In this document: positions 9,901-21,700 of the stretch, piece after piece | Position numbering within the stretch: the stretch's first letter is position 1 | Layout: the number at the start of each line of letters is the position of its first letter | From: Styela clava | Lineage: Eukaryota > Chordata > Ascidiacea > Stolidobranchia > Styelidae | DNA length: 64,000 bases | Direction of reading: 5' to 3' | Assembly (NCBI RefSeq): GCF_964204865.1 | Contig: NC_135263.1 | Coordinates: 17,839,426-17,903,425 of the forward strand | Notes under the pieces: generated by a model | Database searches by the model: none | What the model saw: only the letters and a program-made list of their open reading frames with translations | What the model was told of the DNA's origin: nothing | Translations under genes and position numbers: made by a program

Positions 9901-11533
9901 ATTTATACCAGGTATCATTTCAGCTACTTTTTCTTCTTCTTTTACATGCGATTTTTTGGTCACATGTTCAAACGAAATGTCCAACTTTTCTACTTCTTTT
10001 TTAGGTTGTAATTGAAGTGTTTCTTGGATTTGATTCTCGTCAGAGGAGAGGCTGGGTATACTTTGGTCAAACTGGTCTGGCTCAATGTCTTCTACTGATT
10101 CTTCGTGGAAATCTAATTTTGACTTTATTGCACCTGTGGAGTAGGCTTGTGTGGAATCTCTATTCCAATCAGAACGATGTTTTTGAGCAACCCCTTCTCC
10201 ATGCCAAGTTTGTGGAGTGCTTGAACAAGATAGCGCCAAGGATGACGAGCTCCCGAACAAACTGTTGTCTGCGTGGTTGCGCCCACAAAGTGTTAATAAA
10301 CTGGCAGAACGAAATCTGTGTAAATAGAATATAAAAATGATTTGAAAAAAGAGAAGTCGTTATGAATATTCGTATCTTTAAAAAAAAAGTATCTGTCAAT
10401 TCGAAATAACAAGCCTTACCCTTTATGAAACGAACGGTAATATTCATTACTGTTATCACCATCAAATGAGCTTTCATCTGAATTCATAATTTCCAAAGAA
10501 ACTAAATAACATTCCCAACAAATTCTCTGGGGTGATTGATACCTGAGAAAATAATATTAAACTTGCTTCAAAAAATATCTGTTGGTGTGGCGCAACGTGC
10601 TAAGCGTTGGGAATACGCTCTTTACCGCAACCCTGAATACTCTGCGTGGGTTTGCGGGTTCGAATTATGTGAGGGATAACTACATGCTAGAGGATTGCTG
10701 GACTCCTTGCCGCCGTGGGGTGGTTCAAGTTAATTCATCTAAAACAAATCACTGGCCAACTAATTTCATACCCGACATGAACTGGAAACCAAACGAGGGG
10801 CTGTGGTTTGCCAGCCACATGCTTCAACCGTCTTATCGGATGTCCTCTCCTTCAGCATAAATATGTAATTGTTATCTTAACCTAATATCCATCTCATTTG
10901 ATCCATATCGTTATTTATTAGCACTTGAGTGAAACATTCTATTGTTTAGTGCCAGTCCAAATATATTAGTGTTGCAGGGCAGATTCCCAATTTCATGACA
11001 TTCATAAATAAGTAGGGGCTACCTTCTTGAATTATTTATTTGTTTGTTAACTTTTGACACAGCATTGATGTGGCTTTACTGCCTGTTTAAGCCACTTGTA
11101 GTACCTTGAGTTTTTTAGATCATTTGTCTTCCAATATATACTGCCTAAATTACTTTCGTTTAAATATTATAGCCGCAATACAATGTTTTACTCACCCTTC
11201 ATTATGTGAATCAGTTCCAAAGTAAGAATTCCAGCTACGTGGAACCGATTTTGTTAATTTTCTCCGTTTTGGAGATGTCACATGGAATGGAGCACAGCAT
11301 TCCTGAAAATTTGCTCCACCGAATAGAAGACCATTTCTTAATTGTTTATAATGTGTGGAACAAAGTTTCTGATCTTTATTCAAGTTGATTCTTCTCCTCA
11401 AGCGATGTTCTGAAACTTGTTCCAAGAGTCTTTCATCATCGGGACAACAACAATTAGGCTCTAATTCATTATCATGATCACATTCACAAAGAGCACATAA
11501 GTATCTGCGCACGTGTGGTTCATCCCTTTCCAT
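6907..11533 (-). CDS. Unidentified 678-residue protein: Cys-rich N-terminus, acidic middle, C-terminal membrane anchor
   Basis: Five exons on the minus strand join in phase: 11533-11196, 10300-9909, 9766-9674, 9152-8151 and 7118-6907 (2,037 nt with stop). Donors and acceptors are good, for example TGAAGG|GTGAGT and TTTTTACAG|ATC. The N-terminus has clustered Cys/His residues (LCALCEC, NCCCPDDE, LCSTHYK, ECCAPFH) that could bind zinc. A basic patch near 'SPKRRKL' could be a nuclear signal. The middle is long, acidic and probably disordered. The last residues (about 657-676) are a hydrophobic segment followed only by a few residues, so the protein may be tail-anchored. I do not recognise the family. 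The start is the first ATG of the most upstream exon I can support; the frame stays open a little upstream to an AG at about 11567, so an extra 5' exon is possible. Confidence 0.7.
7691..7770. repeat. Fragment of the 'CTCTTGAATTGCAT' repeat family
   Basis: The segment around AGCAGCGGGACTCTTGAATTGCAT recurs near 27.72 kb and 53.77 kb. The open frame through it on the minus strand (7691-7945) is therefore probably not coding. It sits in the last intron of the tail-anchored protein gene. Confidence 0.45.
10578..10862 (+). repeat. tRNA-derived SINE, copy 1
   Basis: The head looks like a Pol III promoter: A-box-like GTGTGGCGCAACGTGCTAAG and B-box-like GGGTTCGAATTA about 80 bases later. The body and tail (CATACCCGACATGAACTGGA, then GTCTTATCGGATG) recur inverted at 60.13-60.43 kb. 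Other partial copies lie near 19.1 and 55.95 kb. It lies in the first intron of the minus-strand 678-residue gene. Confidence 0.65.
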
Positions 11534-11567
11534 GTCAAAATCTATGTGACTCAACAACGCTAAATAT

Positions 11568-12761
11568 TAACATTTATTCCAGTATTTCATTGTACATCTG
11601 CATATATATATATATATAATAAGATGCTGAATTGAGATACGCAAGATTTGCTGCATAGTTTAATTATTACAAGTTGGATTAGTCATTCTTGAACGCAAAG
11701 TTCACAGCCAATAAAAAGCTTCATAATCATAACTGCAAATATGTTAAATACCCATAGACAGTGATTTCATAATAAACAATTCGATAACGAGATTTTAATA
11801 GCGAGCGATAACAGTGTTTGGAACGCTCTTCATACTCACCTTACTACATATGCACTGAATATACTGCTATACAGTTACCCTTCACAATTGAATTCTCGTT
11901 CAGCAAAAAATGCGAAAATGTAAATTGCGACGAGGCATATCGCTTTTGTTAAAGATTAATCTTCAATGAGTTGTGTAAATATTTGCACCGCCTCGACGCA
12001 GTAGCCTGTAGTGCGATCACGATAAAACGGTTGGGCGTTTGCTGAAACAGTACCACCTGTGACGTGGCTGTAATTGTTCTCTAACGTCCCTGACCCTGTC
12101 TAGAAATTATTTAGTCTTTGTTTCCGTTATTGTGTTTAAAACATTTACAAACAAGAAGTTATCTAAACACGACCCTTTAGGTTAGTCTCGCTCTATCGAT
12201 TCCCCCTTTTGTAGATTAAAATGTATATTGATCTATGCTATCTACCATATCCGAATAAATAGCGCTCAGTCGCAGTACACTAAACTGGAAAAATAATTGC
12301 TGTTCCAAGAATCATGCTGCTTCAAGCGCATCAACAGCTGATTATTATCTACACCAGTATTTCTGCGGAATATAATTTGCTATTAAAAAACTCATTGTCT
12401 GTGTAGACCCAAATTCATCCAAAATTTCGTCTACCAAAAATCGAGAGAAAAACATATCCACCTTCCTAATCATCCACTTCCCACTTGCGTCATAAGCTTG
12501 ATTTAAAATTAATACTTGAGTAATTTTTATTAAGAAATAAACATGCACAAAGGTAGTTGATGACAATGAGGTGAAATTTAACTATGTACATTTCTGAACT
12601 AAAGGGATAATCGATCAAAGGCAGCCCGAACCCGATTCTGCTTATTTCTCATGAAAGTAATATTTGTCCAACTTTAAAAATAGCGCTATAAAAACTGCAT
12701 GCGAGTTGGACCAAAACAAGTCTAATCTTGAAGATATATTCCTTCGTTGTGATGATTAATC
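11568..12761. other. Intergenic between two minus-strand genes
   Basis: It holds the 3' flank of the VWA7-ITIH gene and the 5' flank of the 678-residue gene. An open stretch on the minus strand at 12345-12510 (with 'MIRKVDMFFSRFLVDEILDE') looks somewhat protein-like but could not be joined in phase to the downstream gene. A TA microsatellite lies near 11.6 kb. Confidence 0.4.
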
Positions 12762-15700
12762 TTAGTTAGGGCGAGGAGAGTCAAAAATAGATAACACTCT
12801 GTAATCTTGCTTCTTTTTCCGCATGGCTTGTGCTCCGTTTTTATGGATATACCAACAGTCGGTTTTTTCTTGAGTACCAGGCAGATCCATCGTACGCTTA
12901 GCGACGGATATAAATTTACCCCTGTAAAAAAATAAAAAATTATTTTTAGATAAAATAGTCAGAAAATAGTGTACGTAATTTAATCGGACCTCCTGAAGTA
13001 TGCGCACCAAGATGGCGCACAACCTGAAATCAGGTTGTGTAGCAGGTTAGGGTTCAGGTTGTGCGACATCTTGGTATGCATACTTCAGGAGTACCATCTG
13101 ACCCGCCTGATGCTGCCAAAACCAAACTAAAGTCAAATTTTGCTGTTTCAGCTAAAAAATGACTCAAGGAATTTGTTGAGATAGCGATTAAATTTAATTT
13201 TGGCACGAGGCTTATTGTTTTCCGCATTCGTTTTTGTAACAATGTAATTATTGTTCATAAAATGTATCTTGTACGTCACACTTACAAGGTCCAGGTGGGC
13301 AACATTTTTGGCCCCTGGTCCGAATAGGTTGCCCAACCCTGTTCTAGTAGGGCGTTGCTAGAAGTTCAGTTTAGTGTGAAATACGCATAATGGAAGAGAC
13401 GATGCTTTTGTTTAATTGATCAAATGACTGATATTTTGGGTTCGATTGAGATTCAATTGGGGATACGAGTTCTTTCCTAATTCTTTAGACGAGAAAAATA
13501 GAACAATATATTTGATAAAAGAAAAGTAATCAGTTACCTGATGTACATCTGCTGATGTTCCACCTTCTCTTCACTTGTATTTGAGTGGCCTCCGACCAAT
13601 CCTAATTTGATTGCGTGGTTAGAGTAAGATGATAAACGAGAAAATTGTCCCAAAACACCGTCCGAATGGCGGCTAATTGAACTTAGGTTGTCCGAGAGTC
13701 CAAAATCCAAATGATCTCTTTGATACATTGAATGTCTTTGTCGATGAAGTGTAACCTGATGGCAGAAAACAATGAAAGTCGAAATTGAATGTTACTACCG
13801 ACTATAACAATAGATTGGAATTATGGTACAGGCTACGTTGCTGTAAAAAATGCAAGCTCCATCTGAAGATGCATGTTTATTAGAACACATACCCAAAGAG
13901 CTGGGAATTTTCGAATACCTGATGATTCCAGAATCGAATCGAATATTTTTCTCGAATCGAATCTCGAATACTTGTATGTAATTGCACTGAATTTTTTCAT
14001 TGTAACTGGTCATGTCAACAAATGAATTATTGGAAACATAGAATACATCACTTGGACAGATTACTGAGCGTGCACACACAATGGAAAACACTTATTTAAT
14101 TCAATAATTCACTAAAGAAAATAGTCATATGTCAGAATTGCATTAAAAAAATGGACTTCAATAAAAAAAAGGGGGAATTCACCTCGACCATTGGTGGAAA
14201 GAAAAAAAACAAGAAGGCGGCAATTCGAAATTTTGCTCTCAATCGATTCGAATCATCCACTATTCGAATCGATTCGAATATTCGATTCGAAGCGCCCAGC
14301 CCTAAATAACCACATAAATTATTGATTCCAGATTAAAAATAATACATGTCAATGTAGTACTTTTCAACTTTTCCAATATTAAAAGTATTCTATTCAAAGT
14401 TATATATATATTAAGTGTCTTAGTGATTGGTAATCAAATCTTCTTAAACCAACAATGTTTCGTTATAGTGCCCATACAGTACATATATGATAGGAATTAG
14501 TGTCTGAGTGATTTCTCTTCTATTTAAAACTTTGGTAATAAAATACGGCCATCATACTTCGAATATTTAGTATGATGACTGAATAGCGAAGGCAATGTCA
14601 TATGAACTAATGATCAGGGAGTTTCCAGAACGTATTAAGTTGAACACGCAATTAAGTAACAGAAATGACATTCCATAGGGAAACTCTGGCGCTAAATTAA
14701 TCTCCAGGGGTCACCAGAGTAGACTTTGACCTCAGCAACAATACCCGAGATACTCCACATGGGAAATACTTATCGAGGCATCAGTGTCGATTGATTTATC
14801 GCCATTTTGGAAAGTTCAATCCACAAATCAGAGTGTAATATCAAAAGGCAGGGCAACCTTTATTACAAGAGGGCCAGATTTAGGTAATTGGGTGAAGTCG
14901 CGGTTAAGATATATATTATCCTTTCTAGTAGTTTCAGGCACAAAAAATGGTCTTACGGTATGTTAGGGGCCTTTGCATTGGAATTGCTCGCACGTACCAT
15001 AATAACTAAACTAAAACTCGTTTTGCGGGCACATCATTCAAAATGGGCACTTCTTTGCGGGCCGCACAATATTCTTTTGCAAGCCACATTGGGCCCGCGG
15101 GCCGCAGTTTGCACACCCCTGTCATAAGGCACAGCACCTTATTCGACACTTTGTACAATAAGAATAAAAAAATAGCATTGTTTCGCTCAGATATTTTCAC
15201 CCATATGGTTGCGTTTGTAAGTGTTGTTATGTTCGTAGTTATCTTTAATATTTCAAGAAATTGAATAACTCTGCTGTTATAGTTTTTATTTTAGATGCAT
15301 TAATTAAAACAGTAAAAATATTGAAATAAAATTATGTGAGACAAATAAGTGTTTGTGAGGACTTTTTGTTGAACAAATCTGAAGAGTTTATTTAAAAATA
15401 TGGCGATTTTGAAGAACATAACTTATTTTCAAGAGTCGAATCGCAAAATACAGCAAACCGAAACACAAATCCCTAATACATTACAGCATGAGTTTTACTG
15501 GTGCCAAAGCTTTACTTACACTTAATGACCACTTATATAAAAATTCATTAGTAATCAAATAATATTAATAATATATTATTAGTGAAGAATCAGAGTTTTA
15601 TCGGCCACTAATGCTTACTAACCCGGAATGACATTCCTTGATAACGAAGTTCAATAATTGAAGACATATGTGATACTCCGGTGATTTCTAAACTGAAATC

Positions 15701-18700
15701 ATCTCCCGATTCGATAAAAATTGGATTCATTGCAGAGATAGTCAGGTCAGCAGATCCTTTTCTACTAATGGTAACGTTCCATGGAGTGATCTGAATTCAT
15801 ATATCATTGAAATAGTATAACTTTAAACTGAATTTTCCCTAGACGATACAAATTTGAACAAATAAAGTTCGGGCAAGATCACAAATTTCTGCATGAAATC
15901 AAGAAATTTGCAAAGATACATACAAACGTCAGGATATCACTGCCCTAATAAATGTTTATATAAAGCGTAGGTACTCCTGCAGTATGCGTACCAAGATGAT
16001 TAGGGTTAGACTATAATTTTAGGTACAAATACTACGGGAGTCACTTGGCTATAGTACCCGAACTCGTAATAGAACTAAAATAAGGAAAATTGGAATGAAA
16101 TTATGGCCTAACCCTAACCTGGTACACATACTAGGCTCCGGTGTCCGCCATCGCCATCTTGGTACGTATACTTCAGGAGTACCAAAGTGTATTATACCTA
16201 TTATACTGAGAAAAAAAATGTAGTGACGAAGAAACACAAAAAAACTCATATATATATACATAAATAGTATTTACCAATATCTTCTTTGACGGTAGGATGA
16301 TTCCAATTCTTGAAACGTATGTTCTTTTAGTTCGCCCCGACGATAGGGGCGCTGGAGCATTTACCAACATTCCATTCACTATCACATTTCTTTCGGGATC
16401 GTATATGAAGTTATAGATCTGTGAAGTTTAGATACGTTTACTTATTGTTATCACAGAAAGATAAATGAAGTTTTTAAAATGAGTTGAAATTAAAAATTAT
16501 TGTTTATATACAGTTCTAGGAGAACAAAGCGTAAATTTCTCACCTCGTCTTCCTGTCCATCCCAGTTAAAGCAGATGTTGATTCCTGGTTGGATTGGAAT
16601 AATAAAGTGAGGATCACCCGAGAATCCTCCTCCACCACCCCCACCTCCTCCACGACTTCCACCCCTTGGCCTTAATTTATCCCTCCTCGGAGTAGCGATC
16701 ACACGAGATAATGCAATACGAGGAGGTGCTTCATCGAAATCTGTGCATCCGTCGCCCTCACAAGCCGCCTAAGTAAACAAAATTGAAATCTTGGTCAAAA
16801 TAAAATTGTAACAACCATGCAGAATGGAGATCAAGAAGTAAGTGCACCGCGATGTCGCACAACCTGATAACCCTAACCTGGTTAACATACTGTGTTCAGG
16901 TTGTGCTTCATCGTGGTGCACATACCACGGGAGCACTGAATACAATACTCACACTGAAACCATCAATGAAGTATTCATATTCATCAGTTTCTTCAATACG
17001 GTCTCTTTCCGCTTCTTCCTTTTCTTTCCTTAGTCTTTCCTCCTCTTTTTTCTTTTTTAGTTCTTCTATTTCTTTCTTTAATTCTTCTTCTATAGCCTTC
17101 CGTTCATCAGATCGCAGGACCACAAGTGAAGTGAGAGGAGTCACAAAATTATATCTGTAAAATAATCACGAATTAGGCATTAGTAATAAAAAAAAAGTTT
17201 GTACAAGATTAAGAACGTTGTTTCGAAAAAAGTATGAAAAACGATTGGGATTTTCTCCTAGTAATTGGGAAAATCTAGCAACATAAATAAATGAACACTT
17301 TTCATACAAGAATTGCTTTGTTAATTTTATATAACAGCAATAAGAACCATTCGACTAACTAATATTCGATTGCTCCGTTTAATGAACGATGCGATGAAAT
17401 ATAACAATCAACGATAAAAGCACAAATTTACCTTAAAGAGAAATTTTCTATGGAACGAAAACACCTAGCTAGAATCTATGATCTTAACAATCAAGATTAA
17501 CTTAAACAAATTTTTTGTTGGCACGCCCTCAATGTCTTTAACAATTGTTTCGGCGCTCCAGAAGTGTATGTACCAATATGGAGGTAACTAATTTTGTTCG
17601 CCTACTTCACATCAAGTTGTAGAGAGGGACTGAAAACTATGGGCAGGGGCATATTCACATGGCACAGGTACATACACTACGGGAGTACCTTTTTTCATTT
17701 TTTTCTTTGTGCGGCCAAACTCATTCTTCTTACAATTAAAGCAGACCGTATAGTTAAAAAAATTTCTAATAATTTCCAGTATTATTCATAAACAAAAAAA
17801 AGTTTGACCAGATAATACTCACTTCAATGACATATTTAAAGCTTTTGCATTAATTTCTTCCTTCAGTGTTTTATTATTTTCCAACGTTGCTTCGAGGAAT
17901 AATTCTTTGAGTTGTAGGAACGCCCAAAGTTTTTCAGTAAAATTTTGAATCTAAAAAAGGAAAAAATTATTGGGTTGAAAGTGTTAACTATAAGATATAG
18001 AAATTAATTTGGGTTTAAAAATGTATTGACATTGATACCTAAATCATTTTATCGAATTTTGCAAATTGAATCTTTTTATTGCATTGTATTAAATTTGGTT
18101 GGTTAGGGTTTAAAAAATGTCATGATATAAAATATCAAACTTGATTTGGAGATTCTTTGATCTCTGATTCTTTGTCTGGATCGATGTCAAAATCTATTTC
18201 CAAGTCGTTGTCGAACGATTTTCCTCGAACCTGCACAATAGTGGAAATTCATAAGATCATATTTGGTTGGAATTTTCTTGCATCGCTGTTATTCGATTAT
18301 TCGATTCGATTATTATTGGACTAGACACCATTGTGTTAATTTATTAAAACCAAATTATATTCGGCAGTATGGAAGTACAGCTGTTTGCGGTCCATAATAC
18401 TAAAAAAGAACTGCACTTCACTCACAAAACCTTATTGTACCTGTGAATTTTTGGTACTTGAAGTCGAAAGAAGTCGCTATAATGCCATTTATTCAAATTT
18501 GGCTTGTTAAATCTCTCTTAACTTTACCAGTTTTTATAATTCTTTCAGCATTTCAGATAACTTTCGGTAAATTTCTATCAAATTTAGCTGGAATTTTGCT
18601 AACACTGCGGTGATATTAGTCATTTGATCTTTTGAATCTACGAAATTGCTTTGAAGAGATTACGAGATAATTATATCTTGCGAATTTCTTATTAAAAGAT

Positions 18701-21700
18701 TACCTGCGCTTGAATGGATCGTGAAGGTCTCGCTAATTCATCATCCAACATGCCTTCCTCGCCTAGCAATTCTAAATCGTTGTCAGGTCGAACCATACCG
18801 GCAACAATCAATTCAGACCCAGCGTGAAATACACTGAATGTGTTTACCGTCAGTTTTTCAACCTTTTCTTTCGGATATTCAATGGAGACATCGCGCAGGA
18901 CTGGTTTAGTAACTTCGTCGAAGAAATTTTTAATCTATAAAATATCTTTGATGAAATGAAAAATGCAAACTTAAAGTCTTTTTTACAAGCTTTCGATCTA
19001 GTAAAGTCGTAGGCCATCTCTGAGGGACACGCTCGGAATCGCACCTATAATTGACCTGTGCTGTTTTGTAGGTTCGAATACCGTGAGAAAAAATTAATTA
19101 TGCGAGACGATTGCTGGTCGGTGGGTGGTTCACGTAATCAAGGTCGGTTACGGCTTCGTGCACCCTCAAGTTCAAGCATCGGAAATGAAGAATTGGGTAG
19201 CTATCCTATGTACACGAATTGGACAAGTAATGGGCGAGTCCCAGCGGTTTGCCGTGTGAGTAAGTAAGGTTATATAGACTTTCCTTTTTCTCAAAATATG
19301 AAAAAGGATACATAAAAGACATCAAATTTACATCTAAAGTAGAGCTCTATCGTTAGTGGGGAAATGAAAAAATAAATTTACGACGAAAACATACCAACAG
19401 TCCAAAAACACACCTGTTGGTCAGCATCCAGTCCCTCAAATACTCTTCTAGCTGTTCCACCATTTTCAGCAGCAAGTTTTGTCAAAAAATTAAAATCTGT
19501 CAAACTACCAAATCCTAGTGTATGTAAATTGAAACGTTCTTGATTGTTCTTAGTCACTGAGTCTACGATGACTTTCGTGTCAGTTTCTCCAATTGACGGT
19601 CTGAATAAAATTATTTTGCAACATATTATAAACAGTTTATAGACACTCATATAGAATATAGAAACAGTGTATATAGACGCTTTAAAAGCCGCTTGACTAC
19701 TTCACAATGGACTAAAAAAACGACACAGTAATCGAAGACAAATCACGAGTTGCATTGTCAACATAGTTAGTCTTGTAAAAATGGATTGTTTCGAAATAAG
19801 CGCTCAAAATCACATTTGGGACATTAAAAGCTAGAATACATTTGGTTGTATAGTATGGTTCTTAATTTGATTCATGTACCTTCCATCAGTCATAAAAACA
19901 ATCATTTTAGCATAGTTATCCATGTTTGGATCTAGCTCAACTGATCGTTTTGTTAATCCATCCATTCTTTCATGATGTTCTATAAAATCCTCCATTGATG
20001 GACCTTCAGATATTTCAACAACTTTGTCATCTTCTTCTATGGCAAGTCTGGGTTCTATTGGGAAAACCGGAAAAGGATCGATAATGACTGGTGGCGATGG
20101 TTCAGGCAGAAGTATCGGCGGGGTCACAATATCGGTGATATTTTCCTCAACTCCAGAACTTTCCACTTCCACTGTAGAAACATGTTCGAAAGAACGGGAA
20201 AATTAAATATGAAGTTGACAATATAAATTCAGTGAAATGTTTGAACTGTTAGTAGCTTATTGCCTGTCACTTCGTCATCGGAATTTTCGGCCATTCATAG
20301 TAATCAAATATATCTGAATAGATTTCAGAATACAGTTTCTTTGTTAAAACGCATATGCTGTTTTTATTAAAAAGCTCGAAATGGATAGTTATGTTTTTTT
20401 TAAATTTAAATTCGGTATGCGATTCCAAATATCTTGTTGTGGTGTTTTTAAATTAAAAAGGAAAGTAAGTAACATGTTGTTGACAAGAGAGATTCTATGA
20501 GAAAACAGAAGCCAATTTTGGACCAATAATATTAGTTGCAATAGCCTGGGTTAAAGGAAAATGCGGAAACAATTTCAATAATAATATCTTTAAGTTATTA
20601 AACTGTATTTCGTATAAGATAATGGCAGGCGCTCCACCAAATGCTTTTGATTTTTATTATCCATCCCATCAGTAAGAGCCAAACATAGACACCTTAGTCT
20701 GCGCTTAATAATCATAACAACCAATTTTATTTATTCTATATTCGTGTTTAAACTATCAGTGGAAGAATGACTTTTTGTGGATGTAAATTTAAAAATTTAC
20801 GAAGGCTATAATATAATATTTTCAAATGTAAAAACAAATCTTTAGACACAACAATATATTAACAACACTAACCCTCAAGTTCTGGCATGTATGGTTCCAA
20901 TAATTTAATTGCGACATCCAAGGCACTGACGACGTTTGTTCCGCCACGAGGTTTAGAATCACGTACGTAGGCGACTGCGTCTTCGACCGTCGACTCTTCT
21001 GCATAAGGCATGGATTCTTTCATCCATGGTTCGGCTTCGTCACCAAAGAGAACAAGATTGAAACGATCCTTGAGAACAAAGGTTTAGAAATATCATGTAA
21101 AATATTTTTTGCATCGTAGAGTATTGTATTAGAGTGGATGCTGCGCGTTTACAGCGTACCAGTGCTAAGATGATAGGAGGTTATGTTTTGCTTAATTGTT
21201 GTTGCTGGGTTGCAAAGAATCATATTTATCCACAGCCAATGGATTAATCGATTTCACATTTTCAATACAATTCAAAAACAAATCGTCTAACACCAAATTT
21301 TGTTGTTTTTTCAAATTCAAACACGTTCATGTGATATTCATTACAATTCTTTCAATATTTCACTGGAATTTCACTGACACTGCAGTGTGGTATTCGCTTC
21401 CATATATTCGACCATTGGTATCTTTGCGTTTTAGATACAATCGATTAATACAAAGACAACTAACACGTCTACAGAAATACATGATCTGAATATGTGCTGT
21501 CATTTAATAATCACAGTTTATCATACCTCTTTGTTTAAAGTTTGCAATGTGGAAGCAAGGGCATTCTGCATTTGTGCCATCTTATATCCATACATAGAAC
21601 CTGATGTATCGATAACAAACACGACGATCTTTGGTGTAGGCGGAAGATCAGGAGGAGCAAAGAAATGAGCAAAATATCTGAAAATGGTTATTATTTCATT

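Noticed and set aside
12345..12566. Minus-strand frame ending 'YIPQKYWCR' as a 5' exon of the 678-residue gene
   Set aside because: Residues look somewhat protein-like, but no donor gave a phase-compatible join to the exon at 11533, and no acceptor was convincing.
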